From: Catenaria anguillulae PL171
Lineage: Eukaryota; Blastocladiomycota; Blastocladiomycetes; Blastocladiales; Catenariaceae
DNA length: 64,000 nt
Direction: 5' to 3'
NCBI GenBank assembly: GCA_002102555.1
Contig: MCFL01000054.1
Location: 1 to 64,000 of the forward strand
Positions 1 to 11,250 of the stretch are shown piece after piece. The position numbers and the translations under genes are program-made. Each line of letters begins with the position of its first letter. The stretch's first letter is position 1. The notes under the pieces are model-generated. The model ran no database searches and had not been told where the DNA came from. It saw only the letters and a list, made by a program, of their open reading frames with translations.

Positions 1-1404
1 CGAACACTTTATGTCCATGTGCACGTCAATGCTCTCCCTAAACCACCGAAACTCGCGCAACTCTTGCCTGAGCTGCTGATGCCGCGCCCATCCAAACAAA
101 AACTGTGTCGCGTCGCCCTCTTGCTGATACGTCAAAAATTTTCGAGACGCTCAATCTCGTCCTTTTGGCGCTGCAACTCGCACTCGTCGGACGCAAGCAC
201 GTTTTGCTTTGCAAGCGTGATTGCCGCCAAATCCGCACACGCCTTCTTGTACATGTCATCAATGGCGGCCTGAATCTGCGCCGCGTGCTTGTCAAGCAAC
301 TTTGCCCTTGCAGCGAGCTGATTGAGCTGCGACGCAATGGCGGCCTTGCGCGCACCCAGCAACGTGTCTGTCAGCCGGCCTCGGCCGTGACCGTCTGATA
401 CGCCTCCGTGACACTGACGAGCTTGTGCCTAGCGGCCTCGCCCGCAGCGTGATGCCCAACCATCTTACATACACGCACACGGGCACGTGGCATTGCGAGC
501 AGAAAAACTCAACCAACTTGTCTGGGTGCAGCCGGCAATGCCCAAACACGTCGGCGCCCTTGCCAATGGGCGTGCGCACGTGCCGCTGGACCACCTTGTT
601 TGCGGAATGCAGCTGTGTGTCGCACGATTTGCAAAGGTTGGCCGCGTCGGCCGCACAGTACACGTCGGCCAGGTGCGTTTCGCAGTTGTCGCAATGGGGC
701 TTTTCGCGTAGTTTGCGTTCGAGCGACGGGTCGTATTCGTACGTGACAATGTAGAGCGGCAGTATTTGCGTGGGGGAGGTCAGGAAGTATTCGTGGTAGT
801 AGGCGGGCTCGTCCGGGTCGAGCGATTGGCGCAACAGCGAGTCGCCATCGACTAAAAACATCGTCCAAGGTGGCATTCAGTAAGGAAAGCAAGAATCCAA
901 CGCGCGCAAGGGTAGATTTTGCATACGCGGAAGGTACCAAGAGTCGTATCCATCGGGCAACGCATCCCTTCCAGCGCCCTCGAGGTTGTTGATGTACGCG
1001 CGTCCAATGCCCACCTTGCACAAGATGGCCCGCCTCACATTGGGCGGCTGCTGCTGCTGTTGCTTGCCAGCGTCCGTGGCCGATCCTTTACTCAGCGTGT
1101 GCGACACCTTGAGCGATCCAATGCCCACGCGAATACCGGGCGCGGCGGATTGCGGGGCAAAGACAAACCCGCGCCGCACCACCTCGTCTTCTGCATTGGC
1201 GGGCGGCAACAGCGCAGGGTCGATCCAGGCGTCAAGGGTGAGGATGTCGGCGCACCGCTTCTCAAACTGCACAGTCAGATGCGGGTTGGATAGGGCGTGT
1301 GCAGAGAGGATGCGGGCCGAGGAGGCGCGAAGCGACAGCTGCAGAAAGTACTCGAGGTAGGCAAATTGGGGCGAGTTGGACGCGAGCTGTGTCTTTTCCG
1401 ACAT
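1..1404 (-). CDS. PARP-like domain plus tandem B-box zinc fingers (3' end beyond window)
   Basis: Starts at the ATG at 1404. An intron at 852-926 joins LPDGYDSWYLP to a segment with HEYFLTSPTQILPLYIV. This reads like the C-terminal half of a PARP catalytic fold: an LPxGYDS loop, then the strand carrying the catalytic-type Glu before QxxPxYxV. The His and Tyr of the H-Y-E triad are not evident, so activity is doubtful. Next come a B-box1-like motif (CDNC, YCAADAANLCKSCD, HxxN, RHVR) and a B-box2 (CxxH, CSQC, CxxCK, GHH, H), then a coiled coil. The C-terminal segment ends FRWFRESIDVHMDI and leaves the window at base 1. Three frame breaks (near 455, 378 and 135) are each repaired by one extra base (T, G, T) and restore B-box2 or the coiled coil, so they look like sequencing deletions. 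The B-boxes are secure; the PARP call is tentative. Confidence 0.6.
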
Positions 1405-1916
1405 TTCGCTTGATGGCTGGGTTGGAGGGTATGTATTTGAAAAAGTAAATGCACAGACTAAGAGAGTGTTTTCCCGTATATGTATGTCAAACGAACTTGG
1501 ACGAATCTGTTTGGCGGGCGAGTGTAAATAAGTCGGATGTGGGAAACGCGTCAACTCACAACGTATGCACAGAAGAGGGCACACAAAGGTGAATACTCGG
1601 CCATTGATCAGGCAGCGTGCCAGCGGACAATGGCATCAAAAGTAAACCATCGTTTTGATTTCGTTTTCGCTATACTTTCACAAACCCGGAAAGTTATTCA
1701 TAAATAAATGTCAAGGCAACAAATGTTCTGCCCTCTGGCGCACTCCGTGGCCTTGCGGTCCCGATCCGACGTTCCACACGACAAAGTGGGCAACGGCCCG
1801 CATTCCATCTTAGCGAGCACTCAATTCAGCGTTCTTCACATCTTTTCCATTCACAACAGGTATACATACAAATCATGATGATTCCCACACGCGATCAGCA
1901 TGCACGCATGGTCAAT
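1405..1916. other. Intergenic stretch, no gene recognised
   Basis: Lies upstream of the minus-strand PARP/B-box gene and downstream of the minus-strand four-TM gene. I see an AT-richer patch around 1690-1720 but no convincing reading frame or RNA gene. Confidence 0.5.
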
Positions 1917-2703
1917 TCACATGCCTCCTTTCTCCAAGTCTCCAGACACACCCTCGCATCTCTTTTGGCCCATGGTCTCCTCCACTGGCACCTTTGCACC
2001 GGCCAAATCATACCACTCCATGACCACCGGATACAACAGCATCACATTACACCCAATGGCAACCATCCAGATTCCGTGCACATTCAGCACCTGGAGTCCC
2101 CGGAGCTTCAGCATGGCAAATGCCACGTACGCCACCGTGGCCGCCACCATCCCAAGAATGTACACCAAGTACCCAGCGGCGCGCCGAAAGTACATGCCGC
2201 CGACACCGGCCACCGTGGTGGCTATTTGCACGGCAAACACGGCAAGTGCCACTTGGGCATCGAATCGGTTGCGGAGCAAGTGCAGGTGGTAGCGTTGGTG
2301 GCGGGCGAGGTCGAGGTCGATCGGGGTGTGGGGACCGTGCATGTACTGCGGGGAGTGGATTGCACGGTCAATGGATTGAATGCACTCTTGGGCGAGGGCA
2401 AGGCCCGCGAGGCCCATCAAGAGCGTGATGATGGGTGCCAGATAGATGATGCGCATGTCGGGCGACGACATGACAAAGGGCGGCGGGTTTGGGTGGGCTA
2501 ATGATGGACACGCAGGAAGGAAATCGTGAGCAGGTATCGGCGTAAGAAATTGTGGCGATCCCAATGGCAGCACATGAGGCACGCCATGTGGTGGCGTGTG
2601 ACGGACCTGAGCGTTGGCCACCTTCTTCAGTCAAGATGGCGGATTCGTCGTGGTCGCCGACAGGGACGCCGAGCCGGGGGGAAGTCGTGACGGTTTCGTC
2701 CAT
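1917..2703 (-). CDS. Small four-helix membrane protein, function unknown
   Basis: Exon 1 (2607-2703) begins MDETVTTSPRLGVPVG. Exon 2 (1917-2497) follows a proposed 109-bp intron at 2498-2606 with donor GTCCGT and acceptor CATTAG; exon lengths 97 and 581 add to a whole number of codons (225 residues). The same rare GTCCGT donor is used in the subtilisin gene of this window. The protein has four hydrophobic segments: YLAPIITLLMGLAGLALA, VALAVFAVQIATTVAGVGG, LVYILGMVAATVAYVAFAML and WMVAIGCNVMLLYPVVM. Helices 1 and 2 are separated by a His-rich polar loop (HQRYHLHLL). I do not recognise the family. The alternative is a start inside exon 2 (MSSPDMRIIYL), which would drop the acidic N-terminus. 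Confidence 0.6.
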
Positions 2704-2962
2704 TGCCTTGTCAACAGTGGTTGATGATGGTACTTGGGATAATACTTATTATTACACTTGACTCAAGAACCGTTCGAATTCTTCAAATCAGGCGCAGGAT
2801 TTGTGATCGACACAGTGGGTGGCCATGCGAGACAGACACAAAGAATGGCGCACATGTGACTGAAGCGAAGAGAGTCAACTGCTACATATGATAGGTAGGT
2901 ATGTAGGTGAATAATGCATTGAATCTTCCACATGACATTAAAAAAATTAAGGGGCACCTGCC

Positions 2963-4015
2963 CTAAACTGTGATGGTACCACGCATGACGGGAACTGCTG
3001 CCCCAGCAAGCTGCACCGACTCCAACTCGCCACCCACCACTCCCACCACCACTTCGATGTTGCTCTCCTTGCCCATCTCGACACCCTGAGTCACCTCAAA
3101 CGAGACCTCGGCATCCGACTTGTTGAACTCCTCCGCATGCAAAACAAGAAAACTCCCCAAAGCACACGCCGCACTGCCCGTTGCCGGATCCTCAAACACA
3201 GGCTCCATCATGCGCGTGCGAATGCTCTGGCGAGTTGGCCCACTCCCAGACTGGACCCGCGATGTTTTCACATAGTAGTACTTGCTGACGAACCCGCCTT
3301 GCCACTCGGGATCGCACACATGCTCAGGCACCATTTCGGTTGCCGGTTTGACGCGCGCCAATGTGTCGAGATCGGGTAACTCGATCAGGACAAACGTCAT
3401 GCCCTTGACAATGGAAAACACGGGCGCAGTCAATTCCAGCTTGCGAATCGCCGGGTCGCTCGACAGCCAGGGCTGCGGCGGTGCAGCGGAGCCATCTTGA
3501 CCGTTGACGCCACCACTCCCACTGTTGCCGGCGAGATCAGCAAGGGTGAGCTTGTGCAGGTGTGTGTTGAACGGGATGGAGGCGCGGACAGCGTCTTGGG
3601 CCGTGCGCACAATTTGAATGGGCCCGGCCTTTGTGTTGAGCGTGGTAACCCCTTGGCTGAGAAGCGTGATGGCGGCGCCAATGGTTGGGTGGCCGGCAAA
3701 CGGGATCTCGCGCGTGGTGAGGAAGATGTCAATGTCGCGGGAGGAGGCCGAGTCCGAGTCCGAGTCCGAGTCCGAGCCCGAGTCCGAGCCCGAGCCCGAG
3801 CCCGAGCCCGAGGCGGGGGCGTGGATAAAGACGGTCTCGGAGAGGTTGAATTCGCGGGCAACGTTGAGTTTCTGGTCGTACGACAGGGCCAGGTTGGCGG
3901 GAATGGTGACCACGGCTAACGGGTTTCCGAGAAAGCGGGTGCGCGTGAAGACGTCGACGGTGGTGAAGGGCAGCTCTATTGTATGTATACTATCGATGTC
4001 GTACATAATCGTCAT
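2963..4015 (-). CDS. PhzF-family isomerase/epimerase-like protein
   Basis: Single uninterrupted frame of 350 residues. Hallmarks of the PhzF (phenazine biosynthesis-like) fold are present: FTTVDVFTRTRFLGNPLAVV at the start, FNLSETVF with the family's catalytic Glu, REIPFAGHPTIGA in the first half, and EDPATGSAACALGSFL in the second, where the phosphate-like loop lies. Family members are usually about 290-300 residues. The excess here is a Gly/Ser/Asp low-complexity loop (about residues 70-92) between SETVFIHAP and DIDIFLTTRE, encoded by a hexanucleotide repeat at 3748-3812. Eukaryotic PhzF proteins mostly have unknown substrates; no phenazine genes lie nearby. Annotation to family level is secure. 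Confidence 0.95.
   Translation of the reverse strand: MTIMYDIDSIHTIELPFTTVDVFTRTRFLGNPLAVVTIPANLALSYDQKLNVAREFNLSETVFIHAPASGSGSGSGSDSGSDSDSDSDSASSRDIDIFLTTREIPFAGHPTIGAAITLLSQGVTTLNTKAGPIQIVRTAQDAVRASIPFNTHLHKLTLADLAGNSGSGGVNGQDGSAAPPQPWLSSDPAIRKLELTAPVFSIVKGMTFVLIELPDLDTLARVKPATEMVPEHVCDPEWQGGFVSKYYYVKTSRVQSGSGPTRQSIRTRMMEPVFEDPATGSAACALGSFLVLHAEEFNKSDAEVSFEVTQGVEMGKESNIEVVVGVVGGELESVQLAGAAVPVMRGTITV
3748..3812 (+). repeat. Hexanucleotide microsatellite inside the PhzF gene
   Basis: About ten copies of CCGAGT/CCGAGC in tandem. Read on the minus strand inside the gene they encode alternating Ser-Asp and Ser-Gly dipeptides. Unit length is a multiple of three, so copy-number change would keep the frame. 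Confidence 0.9.
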
Positions 4016-4263
4016 GATGAGAGACAGCGTGTTTCGCGGCTCTCAGCCATCGTGAAGAAGTCCGCCGCCTGCGCCTGCGCCTGAGCCTGAGGTACGCTCC
4101 GGCCCCGGCCCGGCCCGACCCCGTGATCGATAGCGTCAGTATCGTGATGAGTCAGGCATCCTTGAGTCCCTGGGTCACGCCATGGCCTGTCGATCCATGC
4201 GAGTCGTCCGTCCCATCTCTTTCAAGCCTATAGCGAAGAGTTACCGATGCAAATGAAGTCATC

Positions 4264-5730
4264 ATGACGGCCACCACCTCCTCATCAACACCGTCCCCAA
4301 GTGCAACCGCAGCGCCGACCGTCGTCCCCGTCGGCGCCCTGTACTGCCAGCGCCACCCCTTTGATCGCACGCTCTCCACCATCATCGTGTCGGTGGAACC
4401 ACACCCGAAAGATGCGTCGATTGCCTTTGTGACCACGGCGGATACCGTTTTGTTTCCACTTGGGGGAGGGCAGCCCGCCGACCGTGGCACGCTGACCGTG
4501 CACGCCTCCAACAGCTCTGCCGCCCAAGAGCCGCTCATTTTCCAAGTCACCGATGTCCAACGCAGGGGCACCACTGCCATCCACACGATCCAAGCCAATA
4601 ATGTTTCATCACTCTCATCCTCCTCATTGGTGGACATGCTCCAACCCGGCACTCAAGTCCAACTTGCCGTCGACTGGCCGCGCCGCTGGGACGCCATGCA
4701 GCAACATTCGGGCCAGCACCTGCTGAGCGCCGTCGCTGAGCAACTGTTTGGCTGGCGCACGGCCTCGTGGGCGTTTGGGTCGCGCGACGAGGCCGGCGGC
4801 GGCTGGTCCAGTGTGGAATTTGCGCCCGATTTCTCGCCCACGGCCGTGCCCGTGACCCTGGAACGTGTGCGCGAGCTTGAGGACAAGGTCGCAGAGTACA
4901 TTGAGCAAGGGCTTGTCATTTCCGTGACATCGACTGCCGACTCAGACTCGGACTCGGGATCCGCGGGTCCAACGCAACCCACACGCACGTCGGCCAAGGC
5001 CCTGCCAACAGACCTTGCCCAAGCCGCCGTCCCGATTCGCACCGTGCACATCCACACACACGACAAGTCACTCACCCTTGATGCCAATCCGTGCTGTGGG
5101 ACACATGTCGGGTCCACGGCGCAGCTTGGCACCGTTTTGCTTCGCCCCGCCATTGAACGTGTGCGCGGCACAAACGCCCGCGTGTACTTCACGTTTGGGT
5201 CGGCACGTGTGCGCGCCATTGCTGGCGAATCGCTGGCCAGGGAAATCAAGTTGGGCAGCGTGATGAGTTGTGGTCCAAAGGAGTTTGACGACAAGATCAC
5301 CAAGCTGGTGGATGTTGGGAAAGCCGATCGCAAACGCGGCAAGGCACTGGTAGACGCACTGGCATTTGCGTTGGTAAAGTCGCACTTGTCCGAGTCATCG
5401 GGTAACACGAGATATCACGCCACCACTGACGACGTTGGCGTGGACATTGACATGGACTTGCTGTTGGCCATGGCAACCGCGTTGAAGCTGCAACAAGTTG
5501 CGCGCGTGTACACCTTGTCGGGTGTGTTTGCGGGCGACACGCTGGGCATTGTATTGGTTGGTCCCGTTGGGCAGGAGATGAATGACAAGATTGCACAAGT
5601 CACCAGCACGGTAGAGGGGATGCGGGGCGGCGGCGGAAAGGGTAAGCCAGGGACCGTGTCAGTTTGGCAAGGCCGATTGTCGCCAGTGAGTAAACAAGTG
5701 CTGGATAAGGTCAAGGAATTGTTTGCATAG
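4264..5730 (+). CDS. Alanyl-tRNA editing protein, AARSD1/AlaX-M type
   Basis: One open frame of 488 residues. It should hydrolyse Ser-tRNA(Ala) formed in error by alanyl-tRNA synthetase. The N-terminal beta-barrel is recognisable from GALYCQRHPFDRT and FPLGGGQPADRGTL. The editing core has QQHSGQHLLSAV near residues 146-157, carrying the HxxxH zinc ligands, and CCGTHVGST near residue 276, carrying the Cys and His ligands. RVYFTFGSARV closes the core, and the remaining residues form the C-terminal extension typical of the eukaryotic protein. There is no synthetase domain, so this is a free-standing editor. A Ser/Asp-rich insert (about residues 225-240) separates the two metal motifs. The ATG at 4264 is the first in frame and leaves about 30 poorly conserved residues before the barrel. 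Confidence 0.95.
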   Translation: MTATTSSSTPSPSATAAPTVVPVGALYCQRHPFDRTLSTIIVSVEPHPKDASIAFVTTADTVLFPLGGGQPADRGTLTVHASNSSAAQEPLIFQVTDVQRRGTTAIHTIQANNVSSLSSSSLVDMLQPGTQVQLAVDWPRRWDAMQQHSGQHLLSAVAEQLFGWRTASWAFGSRDEAGGGWSSVEFAPDFSPTAVPVTLERVRELEDKVAEYIEQGLVISVTSTADSDSDSGSAGPTQPTRTSAKALPTDLAQAAVPIRTVHIHTHDKSLTLDANPCCGTHVGSTAQLGTVLLRPAIERVRGTNARVYFTFGSARVRAIAGESLAREIKLGSVMSCGPKEFDDKITKLVDVGKADRKRGKALVDALAFALVKSHLSESSGNTRYHATTDDVGVDIDMDLLLAMATALKLQQVARVYTLSGVFAGDTLGIVLVGPVGQEMNDKIAQVTSTVEGMRGGGGKGKPGTVSVWQGRLSPVSKQVLDKVKELFA

Positions 5731-6393
5731 GAGTTGATTTGTTTACGTTTATGTATTACCTACATGAAAAAGCTAGTTAGCATTCAGGGAATGTCATGTA
5801 TGCAGAAAACAGAAAGAAATGAGTCATCGGCACAATGTCATTTTTTTTTTTTTTGTTTCGGGCTGCTTGGTTTCAAAGCCCGTAAGCTCTACGGGGCCAC
5901 CAGGATGGAGGTTGTCAGTTTTCTTTCAAACACGTTGGTCTTCGGGTTTACTTTGACGAGCTTCTGATTTGCTTTCACGCTTTTCAGACGAGTTTTCGCC
6001 ATACCGGGGTTCAAATACGTTAGACGTTGCTCTCCTCTGGCACGCGATCCGCTGATAGCAAGCGGCCAGGCGCTGCGGTTGCTTATCGACATGGAAATGG
6101 AGCGGTCTGTGGCTGTACATGTACATGTGGGTCCGAGGTGCGGCGGTGACGGGTCCCATCATGGCCACATGGACGGCCGCAGCCAGTTGGCCGAGATAGT
6201 GGTTGCGGCATGGTATGTATGGTCGGACATGATTGGCTCTGCGTGGAACTCCGATCGGCCCCAATGGGTCGCGCTGAACCGCGCCATCTTCGCACGCTTT
6301 TATGGTATTTACAATGATGGAAAATTCATATTTGGCCACACATGTAGTGGTCCATGACAAAAAGTACTACGATACCCAGCGCAAACGCACGCC
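5731..6393. other. Intergenic stretch with a T14 tract
   Basis: A run of 14 T at 5841-5854 lies about 110 bp after the AARSD1 stop. I found no convincing gene here. A GGTTCAAATAC string near 6006 resembles a tRNA T-loop but has no matching stems. Confidence 0.5.
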
Positions 6394-9300
6394 ATGGATC
6401 CTCCCTTGAGCTCCAATGCGTCTTCGGACGATGCCTCTGCCAATCCCAAGCACATCACGGCTGCGGGCGGCATCCGCATCCGCAAGGTCTCGACCGCCGT
6501 CACAGGCGCTGGCTCCTCTGCATCCTCGCCTGCCGCTCCGCCCCGACCGCTGCTCAACGCCGCCATGTTTGCTGCCAACCGATCTTCTGACGCGGCAAGC
6601 ATCACTTCCCCTCCCCACACATCTGCCTCCACCTCCACATTCGCATCTGCGGCCGCCTCAACCTCTACCGCTCCTGCGAAACCGGGATTCTCTCCAGGCT
6701 TCAACTTTGACCGCGCACTCGACCAGCTCATGAAAAAACCTTGGATTGCAAAGACGGCCAGCGAAATTTGCCGCCGCCACGGCCTGCATTTGCTTCCGCC
6801 GGACCAGCCAATCATCCCACCCATTGCGCCCATCAATGGCGAAAAGTACGACCTGGAGATTGCAAAGAAAAATGGCTCAACCCAGATGCGCTCTACCAGT
6901 GGGCAAAGGCATTTGACATTGATCCAAACAAGTCGTTCATCCCGATCCCGCCCAACGTCCAGGGCAGGCCCAGGAGGTTTGATCCGGCACGGCCAGATTT
7001 GCCCAGGTTGATGCGTGAGAAGGATGCAGTCTTGCTCGAGGATGGGTATGAGGATTTGGTGGAAGATTTTATCACGTTGCGGGAGCGGCAGAATGAAGAG
7101 TGGGCAAAGACCCAGTATGTTTTCGACCCCGTTCGGTGCCAACGTGGTGCATCATCGGCTCACACTTGCAATCCAACAACAGGACCGAGGACGGAAACCG
7201 TGCTCGACACATCCCCAACTTTGAAAAAGCGATCAAGTGCTATTCTTCGGCCATCGAGATCATGCCAAAGTGCATTCCCGCACGCTTGGCCCGCGCTCAA
7301 GTGTACTTGTTCCTTTTCTTTCCCTGTTCTCCTCACATGCATCGTCACCTAACCCGTCAGACACGGTATCACAGCCGCTACACTCTCCGCCAATACACGG
7401 AATGCTACGATGACCTGCGCGTCCTCTTTTCCATCGACCCTGACCATTCCGAAGCCAAACTCTTTTCCATTCGCCTCATGCAAGAATTTGGACTTGCTCC
7501 CGACTTTTTCGACCCACAAGTACACCCGCCCGCACCCTCCGCGGGTGTCCCCGGCGCCTCCGCGAGGCCAGGAACCGCAAACAGCAATAACAACAAAAAT
7601 GCGTCGCGCGGCGCCCAACCTCCCGTCCCCTCAGCCGACACGCATGCGCACACTTACCAGCATGGCCACGCGGGCCCACACTCGCGCATCAACAACCGCG
7701 GCAACCACTCGCCGCCGCCCAACACACGTCCTCCGACCATCCATGGCGGGCAAGCAGCGCCGCGGACGGGGCAAATGATGCGGTCCAGCACACTGGCATC
7801 GCTAGCGAGTGGTGCTGGCGGGTCTAGGGACAGTTTGGCAAGTGGTGGGGCAGCAGGACCGCAGGGATCGCTCGAGATGCCACGGCCTCCGTCACGTCTG
7901 TCGATGCGCGCAGGGTCATCGCCGCCACCGATTGGTCAACGGGGAGGGGCAGCTGGGCATGGGCCTGGATCGTCGGTTTCGCCTAGGAGGAGGGGTACAC
8001 CCACCTTGATTTCATTGAGCCAATTCTCTCTCTTGTTTTTGGCGCCTAACCCGTGTCTCCACACTTTTAGGCGGTTTTGCTCCAATCCACAACCCGTTGC
8101 TGGCGCTCGCCACATCCAAACAACTACCTCCACTTCATCCGCCGCAGCAGCAGCGCCTTGGAACCGTCCGCAACCGCCACCTCCACGCACCGGCCTCGCG
8201 GGCTTTCAACCCGTGGCAGTCGCACCACTCACCGCCGCACACGCGCCCGCGCCAAGAGGCCGATCGCCATCGCCAAAACACTTGCCACACGCATCCGCGA
8301 GTGTGTCTCCCAAACGCGCCTTGCGTGGGCCAAAGCGTGACGATCCGTTCTGGGATCGCATGGGCAAACAGCATGCATCGGGTGCCCCTCGTGGGTCGTC
8401 GCGGTCCGTGTCCCTCTCACGTTCGCGATCACGATCCCGGTCTCGCTCTCGGTCACGATCACGGTCGCAGTCCGCAAGCTCACACCGCCGGCACCGACAC
8501 GCGCACGCGCACCGGCACGCTCGCCAAAACGACGGCCGACGACCACGTCGGTCACGGTCGCGAACGCTGTCACGCTCGCCCTCATCTTCGCGCTCGCGGC
8601 GCCGTCACGCGCATTCGCCCGCGGCCTCCTCGTCGGGGTCCGTGTCGTTGCCCGGAACCGCTGCGCACTCACCCGTCAAGCAATCAAGTACAAGAAAGCG
8701 CGAACTGAAGCGCGAGCATCCACCAAGCTCGCCCGAGGCGGCTTCCGCGTCGGCGGCCGCAGCAACAGCAGCCGGGGCTAAGTCGAGATCCAAGCGTGCG
8801 CGTGTTGGCGAGAGCCCACCGCGACCTGCGCGGCACGTGAGCTCGAGTTCGGGTGCTGGTGGGTATCGGCCCGTGGCGCTTGCTAGTATTGGTGGGCCGC
8901 GCGCTGCGCGTGAGTTGCAAATGACGCCCGTGGGCGAGTACTTGTCGGATGACGAGATGGTGTGCATGAAGGCAAGAGCATGTTGCAAGAGTTCCAGGCA
9001 CGAGACCACCGTGAAGTTGTTGCGGCGTATGTCAGGGCAAGGGACGAGCTCAAGGGAAAGAAGGTTGACATCAAGGTCGAGGCTGGTGGCGAGAGATCGG
9101 CCGTCAACCAATCCGACCACGATACGCACGATCAGACGACGAGACAAGCCATGGACATTAGTGCGCCCGAGCGAGCAGTGACGCCCAAACATCCGACCTC
9201 GGCATCGACGTCCACGCGCGCAACCACATCTTCCTCGGCGCATTCGCCGCCGTCGGCCAAGCCCGAGTCGCCACTATCTTCGCTGGACGAATTGACCGAT

Positions 9301-11250
9301 GAGGATGCGTCCGAGGTCAAGAGCAGCAACACCCCTTCGCCGCATAAGCGAGTCGCGAACGGCACGAGGCTAGCGGCATCGCCGACCTCTGGGAGCGTTG
9401 AGAAGGCAAAGTCGCGTGTGGTCAAGGGAGCCGTGGCTAGTGCACGGCCGCCAGTGTCCATGCTTCGAGAGGCAAGGCGTCGGCGTCGTTGCCCGCGACC
9501 GCGAGAGAGCCGGGGTCGGTTCCGGTGGCCGGAAAGCACTCTGCCGGCGCCACTGGTGCTGCTTCCTCGTCTTCGTCGGCGTCCAAGGTGGAGCCGGTGG
9601 CTAGAGCGCGCATCATTGACTCGTCGCCCGAGCACGAGCCCGACGAGCCGTCCACAGCGGCCAACCGCACCAAGGACTCGGCCGCGCCCACCGCGCCATC
9701 TGCGCCGGCGGCATCCTCTCAAGACTCGGCCATGCCCGATGCAACACCCGATCCGACGCAAAGGCAAAAGTTTACGCGTCGCGCGTCTCGCACATTCAAC
9801 CATGACCTGCTCTCGCCGCCATTGTCGCGGCAGCGTGCATCCGCAACGGACGGGCAGGCCACGTCGAAATCGCCCGCAACCATTCCGCTGCCCATGCCCA
9901 CGCCCACCGCAAAGTTGTCGGCCAGCACCACCAAGTACGATACACCACCGCCGCTGGCGCTGCCGCCATTCCCCATGTCGTCGTCGTTGCTTGGGAATCC
10001 GAGCCCGAGCGTGTTGACGGACAGGGATGCAAGTACGGCCGCGGTGGATATGCCCGAGCAGTCGCCCACGCCGATTCCGTTGCCCAGTCGACGGCCTGCG
10101 GTGACTAGCGCATCGGTCGTTGGGACGGCGAGTGCTGGGTATATACATGTGCCACGGCGCTCTTGGGCGTGCCCGTGTTGTCGGCTTCGGCGGGCGGAAG
10201 TCCCGCGTGCAAGTACGTCGGGTGTGAACACCGGTGGTGAGGTGGCGGTATCTCCAGTAGTTGGTGCAGCCACAACCTGCGGCTTCAGTGCCTACGCCGC
10301 AAGGGCAAGGATCGTTTGAATTCAAGCCCATCGAGTACAATCCGCCCAAGTCCCCGCACCCTCCTGCCATGTCCGGCCACGACTCGATGGCCTCTGAAAC
10401 GGTACCGGCCCAAGGACCCAACCTCAAGATGCAAAGTGGCAGGTCGAGCTCGGTTGGACCCTCGTCTGAATCCGACGCCCGTCCTGGGATCTTTCACCGT
10501 CTGTCAAGGCCTCCAATTTCACCGCCGCCACACTCTGCCCCGCTGCCACCAGCGTCCGCGACGGTACCCGAAGATGGCGAGAATCCGAGTGCCCTCGTTG
10601 GTGCCATCACCATTGAGATCCCACGCGAGGTGACACCGCCCATGGACGTCCAAATCGACCACGGCCGTTCCGCAGGACGCGAAACCCGTGTTTCGTCGCG
10701 CGCGTCGAGCACTGGGTCAGATGCGCGGCGCTCAAGCGGACGTGGGCAGCGCCACGACAACGAGAGGACCAGTGCGAGCAGCAGCCGAGCCGCCAGCCGC
10801 CCGGCATCGTCCATGTCGACGACCTGCCGCGGATCCGCAGCTTCGGATACGAGCGAGGCGTATGGTCCCGCCCGGCCTGGACAACAACAAGCTCGTTCGC
10901 GCTCACGAGGGGCCGATACGGGCAAGCCCGTTGTGGGTGAGGGCGTGGAGCCAGAGCTGCGGCATGCGAAAAAGTCGGTGCTGGAGCGGCTGCAACCGCC
11001 GCCGTCGGCTGCAAAGCCCGCCGGGGCAGAGCACGCGGCCAGTGCCGGGAACGATTTGATGTCCAGTTTGGGTGTGGCGCCATCTCCGGCGTTATCGTCT
11101 TCGGCAAAAGCAGGTCGCAATTTGCGCAAGCGCAGGGAGGACGACGGCGAGGTCGGGAGCGATGGTGCACATGGTGCGGGTGTGGCGGGAGCGAGGAGCG
11201 GCGAGCAGCATAAGCGGCGCGCGACTGAGGAGAGGGTGAAGCGTCGGTAA
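6394..11250 (+). CDS. TPR protein with long Arg/Ser-rich and disordered C-terminus
   Basis: The first 110 residues are Ser/Ala/Pro-rich. A conserved block follows (PWIAKTASEICRRHG, then WLNPDALYQWAKAFDIDP), and then TPR-like helices: NFEKAIKCYSSAIEIMPK and YTECYDDLRVLFSIDPDH. Introns fit at 7115-7182, 7301-7360 and 7995-8070. From about 8390 the frame becomes SR-dipeptide repeats plus His/Arg-rich tracts, then roughly 700 residues of Ser/Pro/Ala-rich sequence ending EERVKRR. The layout (TPR then RS domain) recalls TTC14-like proteins and suggests a nuclear RNA-related role, but this is inference. At least six frame breaks occur (near 6868, in 8100-8300, 8960, 9475, two near 10140-10260). Those I resolved are one missing base; at 6868 one extra A in an A run joins EIAKK to KWLNPDAL. 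Coding signal is strong throughout, so I treat it as one live gene with sequencing deletions. Confidence 0.65.
8411..8476 (+). repeat. SR-dipeptide-encoding repeat
   Basis: Imperfect TCNCGN hexamers encode about ten Ser-Arg dipeptides within the TPR/SR gene. This is the densest part of its RS domain. Confidence 0.8.

Noticed and set aside
5995-6025. GGTTCAAATAC string resembling a tRNA T-loop
   Set aside because: No T-stem, acceptor stem or D-arm pairs with it.
8097-8708. Alternative plus-strand frame (NPWQSHHSPPHTRPRQEADR) in the SR region
   Set aside because: Not counted as a separate gene. Part of it may be the true frame of the TPR/SR gene just after the 7995-8070 intron, before a missing base returns it to the SR frame.
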